6,639 bases of DNA from Peptococcaceae bacterium (GTDB lineage Bacteria > Bacillota > Dehalobacteriia > UBA7702). The notes under the pieces are model-generated. The model searched no databases and had not been told where the DNA came from. It saw nothing but the letters and a program-made list of their open reading frames with translations. Below, piece after piece: positions 1 to 5,567 of this stretch. A program made the position numbers and the translations under genes. Every line of letters begins with the position of its first letter. The first letter of the stretch is position 1. The DNA lies in NCBI GenBank assembly GCA_019415505.1, contig DXZC01000114.1:1-6639 (forward strand). The letters are read 5' to 3'.

Positions 1-28
1 TGGGCTCGGAGATGTGTATAAGAGACAG
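1..28 (+). other. Nextera/Tn5 sequencing adapter remnant (left end)
   Basis: Bases 10-28 read AGATGTGTATAAGAGACAG, the 19-bp hyperactive Tn5 mosaic end. They are preceded by TGGGCTCGG, the 3' part of the Nextera read-2 adapter tail. This is library construction sequence and not genome. The genomic insert starts at about base 29, so the promoter of the first operon is cut. Confidence 0.97.
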
Positions 29-51
29 ATTTAGAGAATATCCTATATAAA

Positions 52-284
52 GGCTGAGAAGAAGAAAGTAGAAAAAATATAGGGCCGCAGAGAGGGAACG
101 CCAGCGGCTGTAAGCGTTCCTGGTCACTGTTTTTTTGAAGTGCGCTTTGGAGCCGCAGCGTTGAAGAGAGTAGGCGTTGCCGTAAACCTGCGTTAAGGGC
201 TTGAGAAGCGGCCTTAATGGGCCGCAAATCAGAGTGGAACCACGGCTGACCCCTGTCTCTGAACAGGGTGCAGCCTATTTTTTT
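52..284 (+). promoter_or_regulatory. Cysteine-specific T-box riboswitch leader
   Basis: This is a tRNA-sensing leader in front of cysE-cysS. Seen in the sequence: the lower stem I pairs GGCT (52-55) with AGCC (151-154) and AAAG (65-68) with CTTT (145-148). It has a GA-rich kink-turn-like bulge between the pairs and AGTA (67-70) on the 5' side of the specifier loop. An A-tract (72-77) pairs with a T-tract (131-136), and a distal helix pairs GGAACGC (95-101) with GCGTTCC (114-120). The specifier triplet facing AGTA is TGC (141-143), a cysteine codon. A stem III hairpin GCGGC/GCCGC lies at about 209-225. The T-box motif AGAGTGGAACCACGG is at 231-245. Its TGGA (235-238) is complementary to a UCCA acceptor end, which fits the U73 discriminator of tRNA-Cys. 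The expected mechanism is that uncharged tRNA-Cys stabilises the antiterminator and lets transcription enter cysE. The helices were assigned by eye. Confidence 0.92.
244..284 (+). terminator. T-box-controlled intrinsic terminator (attenuator)
   Basis: The arms GGCTGACCCCTG (244-255) and CAGGGTGCAGCC (264-275) pair almost fully around an 8-nt loop and are followed by TATTTTTTT. The 5' arm overlaps the 3' end of the T-box motif, so terminator and antiterminator are mutually exclusive, as in other T-box leaders. Confidence 0.9.
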
Positions 285-290
285 GGAGGT
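285..290 (+). promoter_or_regulatory. Ribosome binding site that sets the cysE start
   Basis: GGAGGT lies 4 nt before ATG 295. It immediately follows the T-tract of the attenuator. It rules out the in-frame GTG at 268, which lies inside the terminator hairpin. Confidence 0.9.
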
Positions 291-294
291 AATT

Positions 295-957
295 ATGTTT
301 GAGAGGGCAAAGGGTGATATCCGAGCGGTGATGGCCAGGGACCCGGCGGCAAAATCCGCCTGGGAGGTTTTTTGGTGTTCTCCCGGCTTACATGCTATTT
401 GGGGCCACCGCTTGGCCCACTGGTTTTTCAGACATCACAGAACTATATTAGCCCGTTGGATTGCCCACCTAAACCGCTTTATGACTGGGGTGGAAATTCA
501 CCCTGGGGCTGAAATTTCCGAGGGGTTTTTTATTGACCACGGCATGGGCATTGTGATTGGGGAAACCACGGTCATAGGGGAGAATGTTACCCTCTACAAG
601 GGTGTGGTTTTAGGCGGCACCGGTAAGGAGGAGGGCAAGCGGCATCCCACCATTGGCCATAATGTGGTGATAAGCTCCAACGCCATTGTTTTGGGTTCCA
701 TTACTATTGGCAATAATGTGAAAATCGGCGCCGGCTCCGTAGTTCTCAACGATGTGCCGGATAACTGCACTGTGGTGGGGGTACCCGGCAGGATTGTGAT
801 TAAAGAGGGAGAAAAAGTCAACTACAGCGATTGCGTGGAGGACGGTGGCTGCGCTGACCCGGTTTTTGAAAAGTTAGACGAATTGACCCAGCGTATACAG
901 GAATTGGAGAAGCAAATTAAAGCAAAGGAGAATAAACATGGCAGTGAAGATTTATAA
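295..957 (+). CDS. cysE: Serine O-acetyltransferase
   Basis: Transfers acetyl from acetyl-CoA to L-serine to give O-acetylserine, the carbon acceptor for sulfide in cysteine synthesis; cytosolic. The 220-aa protein is close to the length of Bacillus-type CysE and shorter than the enterobacterial form. Residues about 10-60 form the helical N-terminal SAT domain (RDPAAKSAWEV, then a GHRLAHWFF segment). Residues about 65-170 form the left-handed beta-helix of hexapeptide repeats. The catalytic Asp-His pair is visible in IDHGMG (D81, H82), and the second conserved His in GKRHPTIG (H117). The helix closes with NCTVVGVPGR. The tail (about 190-215) is charged and heptad-like, a possible short coiled coil. 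The start is ATG 295, chosen from the GGAGGT at 285-290. It is the first gene after the Cys T-box and overlaps cysS by 20 bp, so cysteine synthesis and tRNA-Cys charging respond together to uncharged tRNA-Cys. Confidence 0.96.
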   Translation: MFERAKGDIRAVMARDPAAKSAWEVFWCSPGLHAIWGHRLAHWFFRHHRTILARWIAHLNRFMTGVEIHPGAEISEGFFIDHGMGIVIGETTVIGENVTLYKGVVLGGTGKEEGKRHPTIGHNVVISSNAIVLGSITIGNNVKIGAGSVVLNDVPDNCTVVGVPGRIVIKEGEKVNYSDCVEDGGCADPVFEKLDELTQRIQELEKQIKAKENKHGSEDL

Positions 958-2383
958 CACCCTGCATAACCGCAAAGAGGAATTTGTGCCTATTGAGCCC
1001 GGCAAGGTAAAGATGTACGTTTGCGGACCAACTACCTATAATTATATCCATTTAGGCAACGCCCGGCCTATAGTGGCGTTTGACGTTATGCGGCGTTACT
1101 TTAGTTACCGGGGCTATGATGTTACCTATGTGCAAAATTTCACCGATGTTGACGATAAAATTATCAACCGGGCCCAAGAGGAAAAGCTGGACCCCAAGGA
1201 ATTGGCGGAAAAATACATTGCCGCTTATTTTGAGGACGCCGGGCGCTTAGGCGTTAAGGCAGCGGACTATCATCCCAGAGTAACAGGGCACATGGACGAT
1301 ATAATTAAAATGGTGCAGGGCATTATAGATAACGGCTTGGCCTATGAAGCCAATGGCGACGTATACTACGAGGTGCGCAAGTTTAAGGACTATGGCAAGC
1401 TTTCCGGCCGCTCCCTAGATGAAATGCAGGCTGGCGCACGCATTGCCGTGGGGGAACAAAAGCGGGACCCCTTGGATTTTGCCCTTTGGAAAGCCGCGAA
1501 GCCTGGTGAGCCGGCATGGGATAGTCCCTGGGGCCAGGGGCGGCCTGGTTGGCATATAGAGTGCTCCGCCATGTCCTCAAAGTATTTGGGTAAAACCTTT
1601 GATATTCACGGCGGCGGCGCGGATTTAATCTTCCCCCACCATGAAAATGAAATAGCCCAGAGCGAGGGGTGCAATGGTTGCCAATCGGTAAATTACTGGG
1701 TTCACAACGGTTTTATCACCATTAATTCGGAAAAAATGTCTAAATCTTTGGGTAATTTTTTCCTGTTGCGGGATATTTTGGATAAGTTCCCCGGCCCAGT
1801 GGTGCGCTTTTATTTGATGTCCACCCACTACCGCAGTCCCTTGGATTTTGACGACCAAAAGCTGGCTGCCGCGGAAAAATCCTTGGCCCGGATTTGGAAT
1901 ACCCACCGCAATGTGGCGGAAAAAATTGACCTTTTGGATAAAAACTCCAATCTTGACCACGATGGAGCGGCGGCGGTAAAACTACCGGCGGCTGTGGTTC
2001 AAACCAGGGATAAGTTTATTGCCGCTATGGACGACGATTTTAATACTTCCCTGGCCTTGGCTGCGATTTTTGACCTCTGCCGGGAGGTTAATTCCTTGCT
2101 TAACACCGCTGATTTTCAGGGTGGCCCCGACACTGTAAAGGCCCTTCAGGAGGTATTGGACTTTTTTGCCGAATTAAATGAGGTAATGAATGTACTGGTG
2201 CCGGAGGACGGGGACAAAGACGACCTCAGCGATGAATTGCTCAATATTATCATGGCCATTCGCACCAAGGCTAGGGCTGCCAAGGACTGGGCCACTGCCG
2301 ATTATATCCGGGACGAATTAAAAGCCATAGGCATTGCCATAGAGGACACGCCTAATGGCCCCCGGTGGAAAAAGGAGAATTAA
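938..2383 (+). CDS. cysS: Cysteinyl-tRNA synthetase
   Basis: Class I aminoacyl-tRNA synthetase that activates cysteine with ATP and charges tRNA-Cys. Visible signatures over 481 aa: the HIGH-type motif as HLGN (38-41); the KMSKS loop (266-270) in EKMSKSLGN; and the zinc site that discriminates cysteine as C29 (YVCGP), C209 (HIECSAM), H234 and E238 (FPHHENE). The conserved FDIHGGGADLIFPHHENE block is intact. The C-terminal part (about 300-481) has the helical DALR-like region and the anticodon-binding end. Length is a little above the B. subtilis and E. coli proteins (about 460-466 aa), which is within family range. The start ATG 938 has AAAGGAG at 924-930. It overlaps the end of cysE by 20 bp and is followed by mrnC after 3 bp. 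Its mRNA also carries the Cys T-box leader, so its product lowers the signal that induces it, a feedback loop. Confidence 0.97.
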   Translation: MAVKIYNTLHNRKEEFVPIEPGKVKMYVCGPTTYNYIHLGNARPIVAFDVMRRYFSYRGYDVTYVQNFTDVDDKIINRAQEEKLDPKELAEKYIAAYFEDAGRLGVKAADYHPRVTGHMDDIIKMVQGIIDNGLAYEANGDVYYEVRKFKDYGKLSGRSLDEMQAGARIAVGEQKRDPLDFALWKAAKPGEPAWDSPWGQGRPGWHIECSAMSSKYLGKTFDIHGGGADLIFPHHENEIAQSEGCNGCQSVNYWVHNGFITINSEKMSKSLGNFFLLRDILDKFPGPVVRFYLMSTHYRSPLDFDDQKLAAAEKSLARIWNTHRNVAEKIDLLDKNSNLDHDGAAAVKLPAAVVQTRDKFIAAMDDDFNTSLALAAIFDLCREVNSLLNTADFQGGPDTVKALQEVLDFFAELNEVMNVLVPEDGDKDDLSDELLNIIMAIRTKARAAKDWATADYIRDELKAIGIAIEDTPNGPRWKKEN

Positions 2384-2386
2384 CCT

Positions 2387-2797
2387 ATGACTTGGAGCGA
2401 GGCTATTTCCTTGCCTGCCCTTACTCTGGCTTATATTGGCGATGGCGTGTATGAATTGGCAGTGCGGCGTTATCTCCTCTCCAAGGGGGTACGCAAGCCT
2501 GACCAATTGCATAACGACGCCGTTACCTTTGTGAAGGCCACCTTCCAAAGTAGGTTTTACCATGTGGTTTTACCGCATCTAACCCCAGGGGAGGCGGCAG
2601 TCTTAAAGCGGGGTCGCAACTCTAAATCCGGTCACCAGCCCAAGAATACCGATGTTTGCGATTACCGCAGGGCCACTGCTGTAGAAGCCTTGGTTGGCGC
2701 CTTGTATTTAGGCGGTTGTGAGGAGCGCCTCACTGAAATTTGGTCTCTGCTGTACGAATTTATGGAACAGGAGGGTAAGGTGGGATATGAATGTTAA
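2387..2797 (+). CDS. mrnC: Mini-ribonuclease III (23S rRNA maturation)
   Basis: A homodimeric RNase III-like nuclease with only the catalytic domain and no dsRNA-binding domain. In B. subtilis it trims the ends of 23S precursor rRNA. The 136-aa length matches the family (about 130-145 aa). Near the N-terminus LAYIGDGVYELAVRRYLL carries the signature with catalytic Asp (D19). The family-specific RGRNSKSGHQPKNTDV block is at about 76-90, and the second acidic residue is in TAVEALVGALYLGG (E100). The start ATG 2387 is 3 bp after the cysS stop, with AAAGGAG at 2371-2377 inside the cysS end. Its 3' end overlaps thyX by 11 bp. The location directly after cysS is the usual one in Firmicutes, where it is also called yazC. 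Confidence 0.95.
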   Translation: MTWSEAISLPALTLAYIGDGVYELAVRRYLLSKGVRKPDQLHNDAVTFVKATFQSRFYHVVLPHLTPGEAAVLKRGRNSKSGHQPKNTDVCDYRRATAVEALVGALYLGGCEERLTEIWSLLYEFMEQEGKVGYEC

Positions 2798-3473
2798 AAT
2801 TTTAGCCCATACCCCTAATCCGGATAATCTGGTAGCCGCCGCTGGGCGGGTCTGCAATTCCCCTCTGGGGGGCGAGGATTTACTGGCCAATTTACCGGCC
2901 AGGGAAGCCGAAAGCATGGTGCAAACCTTGATTTCCGTCGGCCACTTGTCTCCCCTGGAGCATATTACCTTTACCTTTGCCATTGACGGGGTCAGCCGGG
3001 CTTTGTCTCACCAATTAGTCCGGCACCGGGTTGGGGTTTCCTTTTCCCAGAAAAGCCAGCGCTTTGTGAAGGCTGGCGGCGTGGACCCCGGCTTCGTCAC
3101 ACCCCCTAGTATCGCCCAAAAACCGGCTTTAGCGGCCAAATATTCCCAAGCCTGCGCCAGCCTTTTGGAGGTATACAACGAGCTGAGTCAGGAGGCGCCC
3201 CAGGAGGACGCCCGCTATATCTTACCCAACGCCACTGAGACTAATCTGGTGGTGACCATGAATGCCCGGAGTTTGCTGCACTTTTTTGAACTGCGCTGCT
3301 GCCGCCGGGCCCAATGGGAAATTCGGGCCTTAGCTGAGGAAATTCTCGCTCAGGTGCGGGAAATTTCCCCCCTCATTTTTGATAACGCCGGACCAACCTG
3401 CCGTACCATTGGCATATGCTTTGAGGACAAGTATAGCTGTGGACGCTGTAAAGATGTGAGGAGCCGTCTATGA
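2787..3473 (+). CDS. thyX: Flavin-dependent thymidylate synthase ThyX
   Basis: Makes dTMP from dUMP using methylenetetrahydrofolate, FAD and NADPH; a homotetramer in the cytosol. It replaces or supplements ThyA. The 228-aa protein has the HLSPLEH segment (53-59), the GVSRALSHQLVRHR entry to the FAD/dUMP loop (RHR at 79-81), and the C-terminal substrate block with NARSLLHFFELR and AQWEIR (about 159-180, with the conserved arginines). The signature loop reads RHRVGVSFSQKSQRF, one residue longer between RHR and the later serine than the textbook RHRX7S spacing. After the core there is a Cys-rich tail with C205, C211, C218 and C221. I chose ATG 2787 because the encoded protein then begins MNVKILAHTPNPD, like family members. 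Purine-rich AAGGTGG (2777-2783) and AGGAGGG (2769-2775) precede it. An upstream GTG at 2718 would add 23 unrelated residues inside mrnC. The stop overlaps the rlmB start (ATGA). Confidence 0.95.
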   Translation: MNVKILAHTPNPDNLVAAAGRVCNSPLGGEDLLANLPAREAESMVQTLISVGHLSPLEHITFTFAIDGVSRALSHQLVRHRVGVSFSQKSQRFVKAGGVDPGFVTPPSIAQKPALAAKYSQACASLLEVYNELSQEAPQEDARYILPNATETNLVVTMNARSLLHFFELRCCRRAQWEIRALAEEILAQVREISPLIFDNAGPTCRTIGICFEDKYSCGRCKDVRSRL

Positions 3474-4198
3474 ATGAATATATTCCCGGCCGCAACGGAG
3501 TTTTGGAAGCTCTGCGGGCAGGCCGCAGCATTAATAAAATATTTATGGCCGAGGGCAAGCTGGAGGGCACGGCTAAACAGGTTTTGGTCCTGGCCAAGGC
3601 CAAGGCAGTGCCGGTGGTTTTCGTGCCCCGTCATAAGTTGGCGGCAATGTACGAGGGCAACCACCAGGGGGTAATAGCCGAGGCTGCCAGCCAAAGCTAC
3701 GCCACAGTAGAGGATATCCTGGCTAAGGCCAGGTCAAAGGGTGAGGATCCCTTTGTGCTCCTGTTGGCGGAAATTGAAAGCCCCCAGAATTTAGGGGCCA
3801 TTATGCGGACAGCGGAAATTGCCGGTGTGCACGGCATAATTATTCCCAAAAACAACAGTGTGGGCTTAAATGCCACTGTGGCCAAGGTTTCTGCTGGCGC
3901 GACCGAGTATATGCCGGTGGCTAGGGTGACGAACCTTAATCAAACTGTCAAGACCTTGCAAGCCGAGGGCCTTTGGGTTTATGGGGCTGACATGGGCGGT
4001 TCTGTTCTCTGGGAACAGGAGATGCGTGGCCCTCTGGCTTTGGTAATTGGCGGCGAGGATCGAGGTATACCCCGTTTGCTGCTGGAAAATTGCGATTTTC
4101 GTGTGGCCATACCCATGCGGGGACAAATTTCCTCCCTCAACGCCTCGGCCGCTGCCGCGGTTATGATTTACGAGGTGGTGCGGCAACGAGGACTTTAA
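3470..4198 (+). CDS. rlmB: 23S rRNA (guanosine-2'-O-)-methyltransferase, TrmH/SpoU family
   Basis: An AdoMet-dependent SPOUT enzyme expected to methylate the 2'-O of G2251 (E. coli numbering) in the 23S rRNA P-loop. The 242-aa length matches E. coli RlmB and B. subtilis YacO. The N-terminal YIPGRNGVLEAL and HQGVIA segments (about 4-70) form the L30e-like RNA-binding domain. The SPOUT motifs are in order: motif 1 SPQNLGAIMRTAE (104-116, N107, R113), motif 2 VIGGEDRGIP (192-201, E196) and motif 3 PMRGQISSLNASAA (215-228, N224). Together they build the trefoil knot. The start ATG 3470 overlaps the thyX stop (ATGA) and has GAGGAG at 3458-3463. An assignment as another 2'-O methyltransferase of the family is possible, but the location in the cysS-mrnC cluster favours RlmB. 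It is the last gene before the operon terminator. Confidence 0.93.
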   Translation: MNEYIPGRNGVLEALRAGRSINKIFMAEGKLEGTAKQVLVLAKAKAVPVVFVPRHKLAAMYEGNHQGVIAEAASQSYATVEDILAKARSKGEDPFVLLLAEIESPQNLGAIMRTAEIAGVHGIIIPKNNSVGLNATVAKVSAGATEYMPVARVTNLNQTVKTLQAEGLWVYGADMGGSVLWEQEMRGPLALVIGGEDRGIPRLLLENCDFRVAIPMRGQISSLNASAAAAVMIYEVVRQRGL

Positions 4199-4292
4199 CC
4201 TTTTAGTCCTTGGTTAGCTGCTGCTGTTATGGGGCCGGTTATTAGCCTTGGCGGTCTAGAGCCTGGCAGGTGGAAGAAAAGCGAGATAGAGC

Positions 4293-4328
4293 AAACAGGT
4301 TGGCAGGTCGCTGCCGGCCTGTTTTTTT
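4293..4328 (+). terminator. Intrinsic terminator of the cysE-rlmB operon
   Basis: The arms AAACAGGTTGGCAG (4293-4306) and CTGCCGGCCTGTTT (4311-4324) form a 14-bp stem with two G-U pairs and a 4-nt loop, ending in seven T. It lies 95 bp after the rlmB stop. A weaker 6-bp hairpin (AGGACT 4189-4194 / AGTCCT 4205-4210) spans the rlmB stop and lacks a T-tract. Confidence 0.93.
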
Positions 4329-4651
4329 ATTGCTTGGCAGGCTTTGGGTGCAGTTATCAAGAGCGGAGTTGTTAAACAAGTAGGCGGCTGTCAGCCTGTT
4401 TGCCATTGTGAGGCCGATGACGGGTAAAGCAATAGTGAGACGTGGGTTAGTCTCCTTAATCTCGTTAAGCAGGGGGATTAGGGCCCCATAAATATTTTAA
4501 GCTTGAGAGGCGGTGAGATGATTTAAAGGGGAAATTATTAGGAAACTTGCTGAAATATCAGACGGGGCAAGAATTGTATTAAATGAGGTCAACGGCTAAT
4601 GAAACAAGAAAAGATACGACAAGTTATTTAACCCTCAAGCAGGTTAAAAAT
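4329..4651. other. Intergenic region without a convincing gene
   Basis: I see no gene here. A 25-codon ATG frame from 4417 lacks support. Short inverted repeats occur: CAGGCT near 4337 with AGCCTG near 4393, and CTTGC 4546-4550 with GCAAG 4567-4571. No -35/-10 pair with correct spacing could be placed before the gene at 4666. The region replaces the yacP/sigH neighbourhood expected after rlmB. Confidence 0.5.
4627..4648 (+). promoter_or_regulatory. Hairpin just upstream of a ribosome binding site
   Basis: TTTAACC (4627-4633) and GGTTAAA (4642-4648) form a perfect 7-bp stem with an 8-nt loop. It ends 3 nt before the AAGGAGGT (4652-4659) of the small gene at 4666. It has no T-tract in the correct place and does not sequester the ribosome binding site. 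It may stabilise or expose it, or be a protein site. Confidence 0.45.
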
Positions 4652-4665
4652 AAGGAGGTATAAAT

Positions 4666-4887
4666 ATGTTAAAAGTAACAATCGACCTTAAAAAGACGCC
4701 TAAGTCCGGCTTTATCGCTGATACCCAAAGTGCAGCGGAGGTAACATTTGACCTTAAAAAGATGCCTAAGCCCGTCCTAGATTGCTTTATCGCCGATACC
4801 CTAAGGGCTGCGGAAAGATACTACGAAGACCCTGAAAACCGGAAAAAGTACGAGGAATGGCAGAAGAAAAAGAACCCTAACGATTGA
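4666..4887 (+). CDS. Small hypothetical protein with internal duplication
   Basis: A 73-aa protein I do not recognise. The start is convincing: AAGGAGGT at 4652-4659, 6 nt before ATG. The protein contains two copies of one segment. Residues 4-25 read VTIDLKKTPKS.. FIADTQSAAE and residues 26-50 read VTFDLKKMPKP.. FIADTLRAAE, the second copy carrying three extra codons. The duplication is also plain in the DNA (4675-4740 and 4741-4815). The C-terminal third (about 50-73) is strongly charged (RYYEDPENRKKYEEWQKKK), predicted helical and soluble. There is no signal peptide or membrane segment. It stands alone on the plus strand between the operon terminator and the repeat region, and may be followed by a frameshifted small protein remnant. 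The combination of a strong ribosome binding site and a duplicated reading frame kept open argues that it is real; its function is unknown. Confidence 0.72.
   Translation: MLKVTIDLKKTPKSGFIADTQSAAEVTFDLKKMPKPVLDCFIADTLRAAERYYEDPENRKKYEEWQKKKNPND
4675..4815 (+). repeat. Tandem duplication inside the 73-aa gene
   Basis: Copy 1 (4675-4740, 66 bp) and copy 2 (4741-4815, 75 bp) both start GTAACA and share GACCTTAAAAAGA.GCCTAAG and TTTATCGC.GATACC. They differ by a 9-bp in-frame length change, so the frame is preserved. Most differences are consistent with a duplication that has since diverged. Confidence 0.85.
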
Positions 4888-5006
4888 AGCTTGTTCTGAT
4901 AATACAGCGACAAAGTCTATGGAAGACGTGCCAGAAATAGAGCAGAAAACATTATTTCTCTGATGATGTAGCCGAAGCTATAGTTAGATATTATACTAAA
5001 AAGTAA
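4883..5006 (+). pseudogene. Possible frameshifted remnant of a small protein gene
   Basis: Two adjoining frames together read like one small acidic/basic protein. One gives IEACSDNTATKSMEDV then PEIEQKTLFL and a stop at 4961-4963. A frame one base over gives SDDVAEAIVRYYTKK and a stop at 5004-5006. The join would need one base change near TTTCTCTGATG (4955-4965). The second part resembles the RAAERYY region of the gene just upstream. There is no clear ribosome binding site, and the whole could be chance. Confidence 0.28.
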
Positions 5007-5051
5007 TGCTAAGAAATAAAAGCCAAGAGTTCATTGCTTTGGCGAAATAGC

Positions 5052-5068
5052 TAAGCTGGCCAAGCTTA
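5052..5068. repeat. Short inverted repeat
   Basis: TAAGCT (5052-5057) and AGCTTA (5063-5068) form a 6-bp stem with a 5-nt loop, followed by ATTTC. It is just before the 133-bp repeat copy. A GCCAA/TTGGC inverted repeat lies immediately upstream (about 5022-5044). Confidence 0.4.
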
Positions 5069-5081
5069 ATTTCAGTAATTT

Positions 5082-5214
5082 GGTTTGTTGCTTAGTGTAA
5101 TTATTTGGCGGAACTGGCCCTGTGTGGTTTACTCTTAGGGGTTAAGTCTGGGTTGTGTCTACCTACTTAGTGTTGTGCCTGGGAAGGTGGGTATATGTCA
5201 GGATTTACCTGTTC
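5082..5214. repeat. 133-bp direct repeat, copy 1
   Basis: This stretch aligns without gaps to 6314-6446 with only 3 mismatches (at 5109, 5117 and 5126), 97.7% identity. The last 88 bp are identical. It contains AAGGTGGGTATATG followed by TCAGGATTTACCTG, the block that begins each unit of the tandem array on the right. The repeat does not encode a conserved protein. After it (5215-5348) I see no clear further unit. Confidence 0.95.
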
Positions 5215-5516
5215 CAGTAGGATTATTTGTACTTTTCTTAAACCGCATTATCTGTAACGGGAGTTTTCTTCTAGCGCGAAGTCGGTTTTCGCCTTATCGT
5301 CCGGTTGCTTAGGCTTTAACTGGAGATAGCCTTTTGTTCCCTAATCCCCATAGCTTTTAAGAGCGCTATGTTTATTTTCTGGCATAGTGGCTTGAACCCC
5401 CGCTGTTCAGGAATTAGGGCAACCGGGGCCATTTATATTAATGTAAGCTGCTGTACGCTATCTGATTGCGCCGGGCGGCTCACTCCCCTAACCGCAGACC
5501 CGGTTGAAGCCGCACT
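5215..5516. other. Non-coding stretch with several hairpins
   Basis: No convincing gene. A 76-codon frame from 5368 runs through the ferredoxin terminator and into the end of that gene, has no ribosome binding site, and was not accepted. Visible structures: GCGAA/TTCGC near 5274-5291; CATAGC (5349-5354)/GCTATG (5365-5370) followed by TTTATTTT, a weak terminator-like element; CTTGAAC (5391-5397)/GTTCAGG (5405-5411); and GCGGCT (5475-5480)/AGCCGC (5508-5513) with an alternative CCGGG/CCCGG pairing. It could hold a small structured RNA, but no known family was recognised. Confidence 0.4.
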
Positions 5517-5548
5517 AAAAAAGCCTTTCGCTATAGCGAAAGGCTTTT
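5517..5548 (-). terminator. Ferredoxin gene terminator, perfect palindrome
   Basis: Bases 5519-5548 are a perfect 30-bp palindrome centred on CTATAG, with stem GCCTTTCGC/GCGAAAGGC flanked by A and T runs. On the minus strand the stem is followed by six T (5522-5517), 19 bp after the ferredoxin stop. On the plus strand four T follow, so it may also stop rightward transcripts. Confidence 0.93.
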
Positions 5549-5567
5549 ATGATAATTGTATTAAGAC

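Noticed and set aside
95..136. Intrinsic terminator (GGAACGC/GCGTTCC hairpin followed by T7)
   Set aside because: Ten bases separate the stem from the T-tract, and both elements are explained as stem I of the T-box.
268..294. In-frame GTG giving CysE nine extra residues
   Set aside because: It lies inside the T-box terminator hairpin and its T-tract. ATG 295 has a proper GGAGGT and fits the family N-terminus.
2718..2786. Upstream GTG giving ThyX 23 extra residues
   Set aside because: The extra residues are out-of-frame mrnC sequence with no family similarity. ATG 2787 gives the usual N-terminus.
594..4186. Open frames on the minus strand and in alternative frames inside the operon (for example 1625-1960, 3350-3694, 3866-4186)
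   Set aside because: They are shadows of cysE, cysS, thyX and rlmB, whose frames carry complete catalytic motifs. None has a ribosome binding site or recognisable domain.
4417..4494. 25-codon frame starting ATG at 4417
   Set aside because: Only a weak GTGAGG 3 nt upstream, no homology that I recognise, and a length expected by chance.
5385..5415. tRNA gene on the minus strand, from a GGGTTCAAGCC-like T-loop
   Set aside because: The flanking bases do not form a T-stem, and no acceptor, D or anticodon arms could be placed.
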